Shown here: piece after piece, positions 29,547 through 38,395 of the stretch
Numbering within the stretch: position 1 is the stretch's first letter
Layout of the letters: each line of letters begins with the position of its first letter
Assembly (NCBI GenBank): GCA_009377865.1
Contig: WHTH01000001.1
Location: forward strand, 1 to 64,000
DNA length: 64,000 nucleotides
Origin: Pseudonocardiaceae bacterium
GTDB taxonomy: Bacteria > Actinomycetota > Actinomycetes > Mycobacteriales > Pseudonocardiaceae
Direction of reading: 5' to 3'
The notes under the pieces: generated by a model
The model's input: the letters and a program-made list of their open reading frames with translations, nothing else
What the model was told of the DNA's origin: nothing
Database searches by the model: none
Program-made: the position numbers and the translations under genes

Positions 29547-30254
29547 TCAATCAGAACCTCGAACTGCTCGCCGGGGGCACGCGCGGAGAAGTAGCAAGGG
29601 TGCCGCTCGGGGGAGATCCGCGATGTCGGCGATGTCTCCGAGGCGGGCCGCTTCGGTCACCAGCACGAAGTCACGCTCACCTACGAGATCGCTGACGTAT
29701 TGGATGTTCGCTGCGCCATGGTCCCCGTGTAGGAAGCATTTGGCCGAGCCGAGGACACCGAGAGTGAGACACCCTCCGAGTAGGAAGACAGTAGTGCCCT
29801 GCCGCAGCGTGAGCCGGACGAACACCGCGACGTCGGACAGCAGCTCCGAACGAGGCGTCCAAGAGGGACCGAGCTGGCGGTACCCGAGGCAGGGGACGAC
29901 CAACGGGTCGTCCTCGCCGAGCGAGTTGGGCTCGAAGTAGAACGGCAGCTGCGGCAGGAACTCGCGGAACTTCGCGTTCCACGGCGGGCCACCGATGACA
30001 ATCAGGCTGTCGGCTCCCGCGCCGTAGTACTCGGAGGGCGAGAAGTCACGGATGCCGACGGTGGGCAACGTCTGCAACAGCCGCGCTCGTACGTAGATGA
30101 GGCTGTCGAGGTCGGCGAACTTGGCGTAGCGCAGATAGTTACGGTCATGAGGGAAAGCGAACGCAGGCCTCTCCTCCTCGGGAATTTCCGAGCAGACGAT
30201 GTCGACACTGGCGTCGCTGGAGATCCGCCAGAAGCCGGCGACTACAAGCTTCAT
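29547..30254 (-). CDS. Unknown protein with a GGPPWN motif
   Basis: 235 residues. It begins MKLVVAGFWRISSDASVDIV, includes DRNYLRYAKFADLDSLIYVR, then DSLIVIGGPPWNAKFREFLP, and later ECFL-like SAKCFLHGDHGAANIQYVSD. The alternating hydrophobic strands and the GGPPWN loop suggest a nucleotide-binding or Rossmann-like fold, but no family is certain. It replaces the missing part of the restriction helicase, so it arrived by insertion. Codon use is slightly less GC-rich than the flanks. It may be defence-associated; that is only guilt by location. Confidence 0.55.
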   Translation of the reverse strand: MKLVVAGFWRISSDASVDIVCSEIPEEERPAFAFPHDRNYLRYAKFADLDSLIYVRARLLQTLPTVGIRDFSPSEYYGAGADSLIVIGGPPWNAKFREFLPQLPFYFEPNSLGEDDPLVVPCLGYRQLGPSWTPRSELLSDVAVFVRLTLRQGTTVFLLGGCLTLGVLGSAKCFLHGDHGAANIQYVSDLVGERDFVLVTEAARLGDIADIADLPRAAPLLLLRACPRRAVRGSD

Positions 30255-30369
30255 CAGCCAGCGGTTCTTCCCCTTCCTGAACTACCGCATGCCGGAGCGG
30301 GTGCTCGACGGCGCGTCGGACCGGCTGCTGCGGCTGCTCGGCCAGCACTCGAAGGGGCCGTACGGGTAG
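30245..30369 (+). pseudogene. C-terminal fragment of an unidentified protein
   Basis: A plus-strand frame reads FISQRFFPFLNYRMPERVLD and RLLRLLGQHSKGPYG before TAG 30369. It looks like a real protein end (basic, Leu-rich), but only about 40 codons remain and no start is present. Family not recognised. It marks the right border of the insertion next to thrS. Confidence 0.35.
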
Positions 30370-30382
30370 CGCCGTTCGTTGC

Positions 30383-32416
30383 TCAGGTTTCTGCGGAGGC
30401 GACGTCGTCCGCCGGTCGCAGGTGTCCGGCACCGTCGAGGCTCTTGCTGCGCACCAGGTCCAGCGCGTGGTCGACGAAGGCATCCACGGTCATCGACGCC
30501 TCCGCGCCGGAGCGGTAACGCACCGACACGGTGTGCTGCTCGGCCTCGCGGCGACCCACTACGACGATCAGCGGGATCTTGCGGGTCACCGCAGTTCGGA
30601 TCTTGGCGTTGAGCCTGGCGTCGCTGGGGTCGACGTCCGCGCGTAGGCCAGCGTCGAATGCGACGTCACGGACCTTGTGCGCGTAGTCAAGAAGGTCCGG
30701 CATGATCGGGATGACGCGGACCTGCTCGGGAGCGAGCCAGACGGGAAAGGCCCCACCGAAGTGCTCGGTCAAGAACCCGATGAACCTCTCGTGAGAACCC
30801 AGCGGAGCCCGGTGGATCACCGCGACCGGCTTGTCGGTGCCATCGGAGTCGGTGTAGGTCAGCCCGAAACGGCTCGGCGTGTACAGGTCAACCTGGTTGG
30901 TCGACGCTGCGTACGGCTTGCCTGTCACCGTCCGGAACATGAAGTCGACTTTCGGGCCGTAGTGCGCGGCACCGCCGATGTCTTCGACGTAGGGGATGCT
31001 GGACTCGTCCATCGCTTCCCGCGTGATGCGCTCGGCGTCGGTCCACATCTGCTCGTCGTCGTGGTACTTGGCGGCGTTGGCGGGGTCACGCAGGGCGAGA
31101 ACCATGTAGAAGTCGGTGATACCCAACATCCGGTAGTACTCGTCATGCATGCGCATGACCTCGAGGAACTGGTCCTTCGCCTGGTCCACAGTGCAGTAGA
31201 TGTGGGCGTCGTTCTGCGTGAACCCCCGTGCGCGCATGAGTCCGTACAGCTGCCCGCTGCGCTCGAACCGGTAGACGGTGCCGTACTCGGCGATCTTGAA
31301 AGGCAGCTCGCGATAGCTGCGCGGCCGGGCCCGGTACACCATGTGGTGATGGGGGCAGTTCATCGGCCGCAGGTAGTATTTCTCGCCCTCGATGTCGATC
31401 GGCGCGTACAGGTCGTCGCTGTAGTAGGGCAGGTGCCCGGATAGGTAGTACAGGGCGTCCTTGGTGATGTGTGGCGTGGAGACTCGCTGATATCCGAGGC
31501 GGCGCTCGGTCTGGCTTGCCCACCCCTCCAGTTCGTCCTGGATGACCGTGCCGTTCGGCATCCACAGCGGCAGGCCCTTGCCGACTTCCGTGCTGAAGGT
31601 GAACAGCTCCAGGTCCTCACCGATCCGGCGGTGATCGCGCTTGGCTGCCTCCTCCTGACGATGCAGGTAATCCTTGAGTTGGTCACGTGTCGGCCACGCG
31701 GTGCCGTAGATCCGCTGCAGCTGAAGGTTCCGCTCGTCGCCGCGCCAGTACGCCGCAGCGTTGCGGGTGAGCTTGAACGCGCTGATCAGCTTGGTCGACG
31801 GTAGGTGCGGACCCCGGCACAAGTCCGACCAACACACCTGCCCACTGCGACGGTCGACATTGTCGTAGCTGGTCAGCTCCCCGCCACCGACCTCCATGAC
31901 CTCGCCGGGGTCCACCTCGCCCTTGAGGTCGATGAGTTCCAGCTTGTACGGCTCGCCCGCCAGCTCCGCCTTGGCGGACTCCGACGACGGGAACGCCCGC
32001 CGGCGAAAACGCTGCCCAGCCTTGACGATCTCCCGCATGCGCTCCTCGATGCGCTTGAGATCGTCGGGCTGAAACGGGGTGTGCACGTCGAAGTCGTAGT
32101 AGAACCCATCCTCGATCGGTGGCCCGATGCCGAGCTTCGACTCGGGGTACAGGTCTTGCACGGCCTGCGCGAGCACATGCGCAGTGGAGTGCCGCAACAC
32201 ATCGAGGCCATCAGGACTCGAGAGTGTGACCGGTTCGACCTCGCCAGGAGTGTCTGGCGCCCAATCGAGATCCTTCAACGCCCCATCCGAGGTGCGCACC
32301 ACGACGACAGCGTCCGGGCCTGCCATCGACAGCTCCGCGGCCGCGACGGCTTCGCCGCACGTCGTCCCGGCCGGGACCGGAACGCGCTCGGTTGCGGCAC
32401 GGGGGGAATCAGGCAC
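30383..32416 (-). CDS. thrS: Threonyl-tRNA synthetase
   Basis: 677 residues, a class II synthetase. N-terminal TGS-like region, then the editing/SAD domain (VLRHSTAHVLAQAVQDLYPE and the HHRIGEDLELF link), catalytic motifs NCPHHHMVYRARPRSYRELP and GTVYRFERSGQLYGLMRARG with FTQNDAHIYC, GAAHYGPKVDFMF, and the C-terminal anticodon domain. GTG 32416 is chosen because GAGGAG stands six bases upstream. In mycobacteria thrS is not at this locus, so this may be a second copy on an island. Divergent from hisS. Confidence 0.93.
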   Translation of the reverse strand: MPDSPRAATERVPVPAGTTCGEAVAAAELSMAGPDAVVVVRTSDGALKDLDWAPDTPGEVEPVTLSSPDGLDVLRHSTAHVLAQAVQDLYPESKLGIGPPIEDGFYYDFDVHTPFQPDDLKRIEERMREIVKAGQRFRRRAFPSSESAKAELAGEPYKLELIDLKGEVDPGEVMEVGGGELTSYDNVDRRSGQVCWSDLCRGPHLPSTKLISAFKLTRNAAAYWRGDERNLQLQRIYGTAWPTRDQLKDYLHRQEEAAKRDHRRIGEDLELFTFSTEVGKGLPLWMPNGTVIQDELEGWASQTERRLGYQRVSTPHITKDALYYLSGHLPYYSDDLYAPIDIEGEKYYLRPMNCPHHHMVYRARPRSYRELPFKIAEYGTVYRFERSGQLYGLMRARGFTQNDAHIYCTVDQAKDQFLEVMRMHDEYYRMLGITDFYMVLALRDPANAAKYHDDEQMWTDAERITREAMDESSIPYVEDIGGAAHYGPKVDFMFRTVTGKPYAASTNQVDLYTPSRFGLTYTDSDGTDKPVAVIHRAPLGSHERFIGFLTEHFGGAFPVWLAPEQVRVIPIMPDLLDYAHKVRDVAFDAGLRADVDPSDARLNAKIRTAVTRKIPLIVVVGRREAEQHTVSVRYRSGAEASMTVDAFVDHALDLVRSKSLDGAGHLRPADDVASAET

Positions 32417-32625
32417 GGATAGCTCCTCAGATCCAGCAGTCCTCACGAGCGGGTAGGCTCACCGTCCGTCATCGTATCCTTCGCACCCATCGGCACGTCA
32501 TCGAGACGGTCGTCGCCGGTGGCCACCAGAAGGCGCCCGCAAGTGCTGCGGAACGCTGGCGCAGCTACGCCGCAGCGCGCGGGATCGGAGAGACTCAATC
32601 GATGCTCGTAGCTGAGGACTAACAG

Positions 32626-33915
32626 GTGAAGGTTGACAACAGCCCGCCCAGGGGCACCCGTGACCTGCTTCCCGCCACAGTCGCCGTCCGCGACCATGTC
32701 CTCGGGAAGATCACGCAGGTCTACCACCGGTATGGCTACCAGCGGATCGACACTCCGTGCCTGGAGGACATCAACCGCCTCACCGGCGGCCAGGGAGGCG
32801 AGAACGAGAAGCTGATCTTCCAGGTGCTCCGACGCGGTCTCGGCGACCAGGTCGAGGCCGGCGCAAGGCTGGCCGATCTCGTCGATCTGGGGCTGCGGTT
32901 CGACCTGACGGTGCCGCTGACCCGCTTCTACGGCAACAACCACGCTGCCCTGTCGTTGCCGTTCCGCTCGTTGCAGTTCGGTGCGGTATGGCGAGCCGAG
33001 CGACCGCAACAGGGTCGCTACCGGCAGTTCTCCCAGTGCGACATCGACCTGATCGGCGAGGAGAGCGTGCTGGCCGAGGTGGAACTCATCGAGGCCACCA
33101 CCGAGGCACTGGCCGCGGTGGGCCTGCCGGGTACCACCGTCCGGCTATCGGATCGGCGCCTGCTGGCTGCCCTGGCACAGGCGGCTGGGCTCCCGCAGGA
33201 GGCGTGGGACGGCTTCTTCATCAGCCTGGACAAGCTTGACAAGATCGGTTGGGACGGCGTTCGCGCGGAGCTGCTCAATCTCCGTGAAATTCCGCCCGAG
33301 GCGGTCACCAGTGCTACCGATCGGATCGAAAACCTGCGCGGCCTGGATGCCTCGAAGCTGGCCGACGCCATCACGGCCGTGGTGCCCGGTGTCGACGAAC
33401 AGATCATCACGGACCTGGTGACCACGACGAGGTGCCTGGACCTCATCAGCGGCGCCCGGGAGCTGCAGTGGGAGTTCGACCCCACGCTCGTGCGGGGCAT
33501 GGGCTACTACACCGGGCAGATCTTCGAGGTGACCCACCCGAAGTCATCGTCGTCGGTGGCCGGCGGTGGCCGCTACGACAAGCTGATCGGCTCCTCGCTG
33601 GGGAAGGACGTACCCGCGTGCGGCTTCAGCATCGGGTTCGAGCGGATCGTGGATCTGCTCGACGAACGCCCACGTAGGGAGGCAGTGGTCGTGCTCCATG
33701 ACTCCGACGTCCCGGTCGCCGACGCACTCGGCCTTGCACGAGAACTACGTAGCAACGGCCGCACGGTTTCGGTGATCCGCCGTCGCGGCAAGTTCGGCGC
33801 CCAACTGGCCCGCCTGGAATCCTGGGGCTTCACCTCGTTCGTGCACCTGCAATCCGACCACGATCCCCACACCCCGCCCGAGGCGCGAACCTTGGGTCAG
33901 CAACCTCAACCGTAG
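32626..33915 (+). CDS. hisS: Histidyl-tRNA synthetase
   Basis: 429 residues. Motif 1 region GTRDLLPATVAVRDHVLGKI and YGYQRIDTPCLEDINRLTGG, motif 2 VWRAERPQQGRYRQFSQCDI, His-specific block LVRGMGYYTGQIFEV, motif 3 ACGFSIGFERIVDLLDE, and a C-terminal anticodon domain. Start GTG 32626. The usual hisS locus is next to relA; here it stands divergent from thrS and 12 bases upstream of a dead polyprenyl synthase, so it is probably an extra copy brought by the island. Confidence 0.92.
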   Translation: MKVDNSPPRGTRDLLPATVAVRDHVLGKITQVYHRYGYQRIDTPCLEDINRLTGGQGGENEKLIFQVLRRGLGDQVEAGARLADLVDLGLRFDLTVPLTRFYGNNHAALSLPFRSLQFGAVWRAERPQQGRYRQFSQCDIDLIGEESVLAEVELIEATTEALAAVGLPGTTVRLSDRRLLAALAQAAGLPQEAWDGFFISLDKLDKIGWDGVRAELLNLREIPPEAVTSATDRIENLRGLDASKLADAITAVVPGVDEQIITDLVTTTRCLDLISGARELQWEFDPTLVRGMGYYTGQIFEVTHPKSSSSVAGGGRYDKLIGSSLGKDVPACGFSIGFERIVDLLDERPRREAVVVLHDSDVPVADALGLARELRSNGRTVSVIRRRGKFGAQLARLESWGFTSFVHLQSDHDPHTPPEARTLGQQPQP

Positions 33916-33927
33916 GCCGAAGGGACG

Positions 33928-34865
33928 GTGCCGTCCGTGCTCGCTGAAGCGTTCACACACCTCAGCCCACAATTCGCCGAACGGTACCGCGCGTTGCTCT
34001 GCAACGAGGTCGCAGACAGCCCCGAACTCGACCACCTCCACCAGCTCTACACCGAGTACGCCCTCCGGGACCTACACCTGCCGCGACCGGTGCTGGCCTA
34101 CTTCGGTTACCACGCTCTCACGGATTCTGCTGACTTCACCGACGTCGAACGTATCGGCGACGGCTTGCTTGTCCCGCAGCTCCTGCGAGACGTCCTGGCC
34201 ATCCGTGACGACATCGTGGACGAGGACCTCGAGAAGTTCGGCGCGCCACCATTACCCGTCGCGCTGTCAGCGAGGACGGCGCCGGTACCGTGCTGACCCA
34301 ACATGGCAAGGATCTCGCGACCTACTATGCCGACTTTCTGGTAGGCGTCATGCTGCGGGTCATCGCGAAGCTTCAACCGGCGAGCGCAAGGCGGCCTACT
34401 ACTGCTACGTCTTCCCCTTCACGCTTGGGGCAAGGCTCGCCAGCCACAACGACCGCGTCACCAAACCTGTTGGCGAACTACTGGCGCGGATCGGCACCGC
34501 CTCGCAGGTGATCGATGACCTCACCGGCGCTTTCCCCGGCGTGATCGATGACGACAAGGACACGTTGGGCGAGATCGCTAACCTGCGGCGTACGGTGCCG
34601 CTGGCCCTCCTGGCCCAGCACACCAACGATCCTGACGTCCGGGACCTGCTGGCTGCCGAGCCGCCGCTACCAGAGGTTGACGCGAGCCGGCTCCGCGAGG
34701 CGTTGTGGCACAGCAGCGTTCCGACCCAGGCGGTGCAACTCTGCGCCCGCCTCACCGACGAGATCGTGCCCGTCGCCAATCGGAAAGGCCACTACGGCCT
34801 ACCTGCGGGACCTTATCCGGCACCCCCTGATCGATACCGTCGAGCGGCTTCGGAGGGTTCTGTGA
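33928..34865 (+). pseudogene. Polyprenyl diphosphate synthase with three frameshifts
   Basis: GTG 33928 (GAAGGGA upstream) starts a trans-prenyltransferase. The first frame holds the first Asp-rich motif in LAIRDDIVDEDLEKFG; near 34265 it shifts to a frame with LTQHGKDLATYYADFLVG; near 34380 it shifts again to GERKAAYYCYVFPFTLGARL and the second Asp-rich motif in QVIDDLTGAFPGVIDDDKDT; near 34795 a third shift leads to AYLRDLIRHPLIDTVERLRR and the stop at 34865. All core parts are present, so decay is recent, or the sequence has errors. It would have made a C15–C20 or longer prenyl diphosphate. Confidence 0.8.
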
Positions 34866-34989
34866 CTGCGGCGAGATCCCCGAGGCGTTCGCGATCGGTG
34901 CCTGACGGATGCGCCGTAGTTGACCAAGGCCACCGGACCACGACGGACTGCTGGAACGTGAGGCAGGCGTACGGCTGGTCCAGCACACC

Positions 34990-35292
34990 ACCGCCACCGA
35001 CACCACGCCCGAGACGCTCCGCGTGAGCATGGTCGACAACATCAGGGAAACGCCATGCCAGCACGAGTCCGGTCGAGGAGGCCTTGCGGACCGTTCCGCG
35101 GCACCGGTTCGTCCCGGACGCCACCTCCGAGGACGCCTACGCCGACATCGCCGTGATCCCCAACCGAGGCGCCGACGGTGTCGCGTCGAGCTGCGCGTCC
35201 GTGCCCACGATCGTCGCCATGATGCTCGACCAGCTCGCGTCCGCCCCGGCCACCGCATCCTGGAAATCGGCGCCGCAGCCGGCTACACCACA
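34990..35292 (+). pseudogene. Isoaspartyl-methyltransferase-like (FxLD-type) fragment, frameshifted
   Basis: Codons read TTPETLRVSMVDNIRET, then in another frame SPVEEALRTVPRHRFVPDAT and EDAYADIAVIPNRGADGVAS, then back in the first frame GHRILEIGAAAGYTTPGLAT (SAM-binding motif I). This is the PCMT-type methyltransferase that accompanies FxLD lanthipeptide loci, cut off after motif I where it fuses to a transporter remnant. Two frameshifts. Dead. Confidence 0.6.
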
Positions 35293-35465
35293 CCGGGGCT
35301 CGCCACCTGCTCGGCGAGCTTGGTCGCCGCCCCGTTGCCGGCGTTGCGCAGGTAGTTGACCGGTGCCTCGACGCAGGCGTCGTCGGAGATGGCCTCGCAG
35401 GCGCGCCCCTCGTCGTCATCCTCGGTCAGCAGCCGGTAGGCCCGGTCGGACAGGTCGGACGCCAT
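35293..35465 (-). pseudogene. MFS transporter, N-terminal fragment
   Basis: ATG 35465 opens SDLSDRAYRLLTEDDDEGRA and DDACVEAPVNYLRNAGNGAA TKLAEQ, the cytoplasmic N-terminus of an actinobacterial major-facilitator transporter; the reading ends at the methyltransferase remnant before any membrane helix. Eleven bases after the MetE-like start region of the neighbouring gene's stop, it would have been the next gene in that leftward unit. The cut marks the right border of the 28.8–35.3 kb island. Confidence 0.6.
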
Positions 35466-35475
35466 GACCTCTCTG

Positions 35476-36504
35476 CTACCACGACTCGGGAGGATCGGCG
35501 AACGCGTGGCCGAGTTCGCGGGCCAGCGCCAGTGCCCGCCGCGGCCATTCGGCCTCGGCACCTGCCAGTCCGCAGGACGGGGTGGGAACACACTGCTTCC
35601 CGAGCAGGGCACGGGGGAAGCCGAGCCGGTCGACGAGGTCGAGCGCCGGCCGGGCCAGCTCGTGCAACCTGGGCGGCACTCCCGGCGCCACGGCAGGCAC
35701 CAGCCCCAGCAACACGCTGGCACCGGAGTCCCAGGCCTCACCGAGGGCGTCGACGGTCGCGCGGGGGGCACCGGCCAGCAGCGCGGCGTCGACCGCGAGT
35801 GCGTCGGCCCCGGCCCGGCGCAGCAGCGCCAGTGGCGGCCGGGGCGCGCAGCAGTGCACGAGCCGTGGCACCGGCAGCGTCTCGAGCACCCCCTGCAGCA
35901 GCTCAGCGGCGTCGCTGTCCGGCACGGCGGGCACGGTGCCGTAGCCGGATGGGGTGGGGATGCCACCGGCGATCACCGTGGGCAGTGACGGCTCGTCGAG
36001 CTGCACGATCACCCGAGTCTGCAACCGGCGGGTGAGCTCTTCGACCTGCCGACGCAGGCCCTCTCCCAGCGAGGCGGCGAAGTCCCGAAGCGCCCCGGGG
36101 TCGGTGAGCACCGCATGGCCGCTGTGCAGCTCGACCGACGCCGCCAGCGTCCACGGCCCGGCGGCCTGCACCTTGATCGCGGGCGGCCGGGCGCCGGCGC
36201 GCTCGAGGGCCTCCTCGAAGGTGTCGATGTCGGTGCGCAGCAGGTCGGCGGCGCGCCGGTGGTCGCGGCCGGGGTGGGCAGCGACGCGGTACCCCGAGGG
36301 CACCACCTCGACCGCGAGGTCGACGAGCAGGCCCGCGGTGCGGCCGATCAGGTCGGTGCCGACGCCGCGACCGGGAAGTTCGGGCAGATGTGGCAGTTCG
36401 GGCAGCTCTCCGACCACGATGCGGGCAGCTTCCAGCGGGTCGGTCCCGGGCATCGAACCGATACCGGTCGCGGTACCGGGTGGCCAGGCAATGGATTCGG
36501 TCAT
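35476..36504 (-). CDS. MetE C-terminal-like methionine synthase-family protein
   Basis: 342 residues, TIM-barrel UROD/MetE-like. ATGIGSMPGTDPLEAARIVV at the start, AAGPWTLAASVELHSGHAVL and VIVQLDEPSLPTVIAGGIPT in the middle, LVHCCAPRPPLALLRRAGAD (zinc-binding HxC/C region) and QCVPTPSCGLAG at the end supply the metal ligands of cobalamin-independent methionine synthases. It lacks the N-terminal half of MetE, like Rv3015c, and may be a methyltransferase of another thiol. ATG 36504 is the family start. Confidence 0.82.
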   Translation of the reverse strand: MTESIAWPPGTATGIGSMPGTDPLEAARIVVGELPELPHLPELPGRGVGTDLIGRTAGLLVDLAVEVVPSGYRVAAHPGRDHRRAADLLRTDIDTFEEALERAGARPPAIKVQAAGPWTLAASVELHSGHAVLTDPGALRDFAASLGEGLRRQVEELTRRLQTRVIVQLDEPSLPTVIAGGIPTPSGYGTVPAVPDSDAAELLQGVLETLPVPRLVHCCAPRPPLALLRRAGADALAVDAALLAGAPRATVDALGEAWDSGASVLLGLVPAVAPGVPPRLHELARPALDLVDRLGFPRALLGKQCVPTPSCGLAGAEAEWPRRALALARELGHAFADPPESW

Positions 36505-36546
36505 GGTGCGGTGTCTACCAAAGGGGGCCACGGGCCATCATTGTGG

Positions 36547-37848
36547 CTACTGCGGCGCGGCGCACGCGGCGGCACGTGCCAGCAGCAGCGTGCGCTCACG
36601 CCCGTTGTGCGTCAGCGATGCCGCGCGCTCGAACTCTCCGCGTGCCTCGTCGACACGACCGAGCTTGGCCAACAGGTCACCGCGCACGCTCGGCAAGAGG
36701 TGGTAGTTCTCGAGCGAGGGCTCGGAGGTGAGCGCATCAGCGAGCTCGAGGCCCACTGCTGGGCCGAACGCCATCGCGAGCGCGACCGCACGGTTGAGCT
36801 CCACGACCGGGGATGGCGCGACGTGGGCGAGCGTCTCGTAGAGCGCCGCGATACGTGCCCAGTCCGTCTCGGCCGCAGTAGGCGCTCGCCCGTGACAGGC
36901 GACGATCGCAGCCTGCAACGCGTATGGGCCGAGCGCGCCGCCGAGCTGCTCAGCACGGCCGAGCGCCGCCAGACCACGGCGGATGAGAACATGATCCCAG
37001 CGCGCACGGTTTTGATCGAGTAGCAGAACGGGCTCACCGGACGGTCCGATCCGCGCGCGCATGCGCGACGCCTGCATCTCCATCAGCCCGACGAGGCCGT
37101 GGACCTCCGGCTCCGGAGCGAGCTCGGCCAGGACACGGCCGAGCCGGAGTGCGTCCTCGCACAGCGCCGGCCGCATCCAGTCGTCACCGCTGGTCGCCGA
37201 GTAGCCCTCATTGAAGACGAGGTAGATGACCTCGAGCACCGACGACAGCCGCGCGGCCCGCTCGTCACCCTCGGGAACCTCGAACGGAACTCGCGCCATG
37301 GCCAGGGTCCGCTTGGCTCGGACGATCCGCTGGGCGAGCGTCGACTCCGGCACGAGGTACGCACGCGCGATCTCCCCGGTACTCAGACCACCGAGCAGGC
37401 GGAGCGTGAGCGCGACACGGGCCTCGGTCGAGAGGATCGGGTGACAGGAGATGAACACCAACCGCAGCAGGTCGTCCTCGATGTCGCCTTCGAGGGCCGC
37501 GCCGGGACCCGGCGCGGCCCTCTCCCCCTCGACCTCCCGCTCGTGACCGAGCTCAGCCAGCTTGCGTGTGAACGTTTCCCTGCGGCGGATCAGATCGATC
37601 GCTCGCCGTTTCCCGATGGCCATGCGCCAGGCGCCGGGGTTGTCCGGGACGCCCGACTCCGGCCACTGCTCCAGCGCCGCGACGAGAGCGTCCTGCGCGA
37701 GTTCCTCGGCGAGACCGACGTCACGCACGATCCGCGTGAGACCGGCGATGAGCTTCGCCGCCTCGATCCTCCAGACCCCGTCGATCGCGCGATGCGTCTC
37801 GGAAGCCGTCACGCGATCGATCAGAGCAGCTTCGCCAGCGCCCGGCAA
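36547..37848 (-). CDS. ECF42-type RNA polymerase sigma factor
   Basis: 433 residues. Sigma region 2 (LAEELAQDALVAALEQWPES and RMAIGKRRAIDLIRRRE), region 4 (VALTLRLLGGLSTGEIARAY LVPESTLAQRIVRAKRTLA), then a 200-residue helical C-terminal extension (VIYLVFNEGYSATSGDDWMR, ETDWARIAALYETLAHVAPS). This architecture is the ECF42 group, which works with DGPF proteins; the partner is the next gene upstream. No anti-sigma is encoded. The start is uncertain: TTG 37848 or GTG 37812, neither with a clear ribosome site. Confidence 0.85.
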   Translation of the reverse strand: MPGAGEAALIDRVTASETHRAIDGVWRIEAAKLIAGLTRIVRDVGLAEELAQDALVAALEQWPESGVPDNPGAWRMAIGKRRAIDLIRRRETFTRKLAELGHEREVEGERAAPGPGAALEGDIEDDLLRLVFISCHPILSTEARVALTLRLLGGLSTGEIARAYLVPESTLAQRIVRAKRTLAMARVPFEVPEGDERAARLSSVLEVIYLVFNEGYSATSGDDWMRPALCEDALRLGRVLAELAPEPEVHGLVGLMEMQASRMRARIGPSGEPVLLLDQNRARWDHVLIRRGLAALGRAEQLGGALGPYALQAAIVACHGRAPTAAETDWARIAALYETLAHVAPSPVVELNRAVALAMAFGPAVGLELADALTSEPSLENYHLLPSVRGDLLAKLGRVDEARGEFERAASLTHNGRERTLLLARAAACAAPQ

Positions 37849-37862
37849 GACCGAGCGAGCGA

Positions 37863-38288
37863 CTACTGCTGCGCGGCCACCTGCGATCGCAGGCTCGCTT
37901 CGGCCTCCCTGAGCTCGGGGGTGAGCGCCTCACCGAAGTCCTCGGCCTCGAACACCTGCCGAATCTCGATCTCGGTCTCTTCGTCCTGCGGGTTGGGCAC
38001 ACGCTTGACCCATTCGATCGCCTCGTCCTTCGACTTCACCTGGATCAGCCAGAACCCGGCGATCAGCTCCTTCGCCTCGGTGAAGGGCCCGTCGATCACG
38101 GTCTGCTTCCCGCCGGAGAACCTGACGCGCGCGCCCTTCGAGCTTGGGTGCAGCCCTTCGCCCGCGAGTAACACGCCGGCCTTCACCAGCTCCTCGTTGT
38201 ACTTCCCCATCGCGGTGAGGAGCTCTTCGCCAGGGAGTACGCCGTCCTCGCTGTTCTGGTTGGCCTTGATCAAGATCATGAACCGCAT
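37863..38288 (-). CDS. DGPF (YCII-related) protein, partner of ECF42 sigma
   Basis: 141 residues. Starts MRFMILIKANQNSEDGVLPG and contains the signature TVIDGPFTEAKELIAGFWLI (DGPF). Such proteins occur beside ECF42 sigma factors and may act as an output or sensor for them. 14 bases upstream of the sigma gene in the same leftward unit. The ATG is preceded by AGAAGGAGACC, a good ribosome site. Confidence 0.88.
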   Translation of the reverse strand: MRFMILIKANQNSEDGVLPGEELLTAMGKYNEELVKAGVLLAGEGLHPSSKGARVRFSGGKQTVIDGPFTEAKELIAGFWLIQVKSKDEAIEWVKRVPNPQDEETEIEIRQVFEAEDFGEALTPELREAEASLRSQVAAQQ

Positions 38289-38395
38289 CGTGGGTCTCCT
38301 TCTGGTGTCGAGTGTCCAGCCTCTACTCATGCGTCGAACGGGAAGTGGCCGGATCGACACCTCGAATGAGGAGTCTTGCCGAACGGTCGCCGTGC

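Noticed and set aside
32447-32625. T-box or other riboswitch between thrS and hisS
   Set aside because: No T-box consensus or conserved leader fold could be recognised in the 180–210-base divergent gap.
34860-34910. Possible short peptide gene FCDCGEIPEAFAIGA after the prenyl synthase
   Set aside because: It has two Cys and sits next to a RiPP-type methyltransferase remnant, but it lacks a start codon and ribosome site and could be chance.
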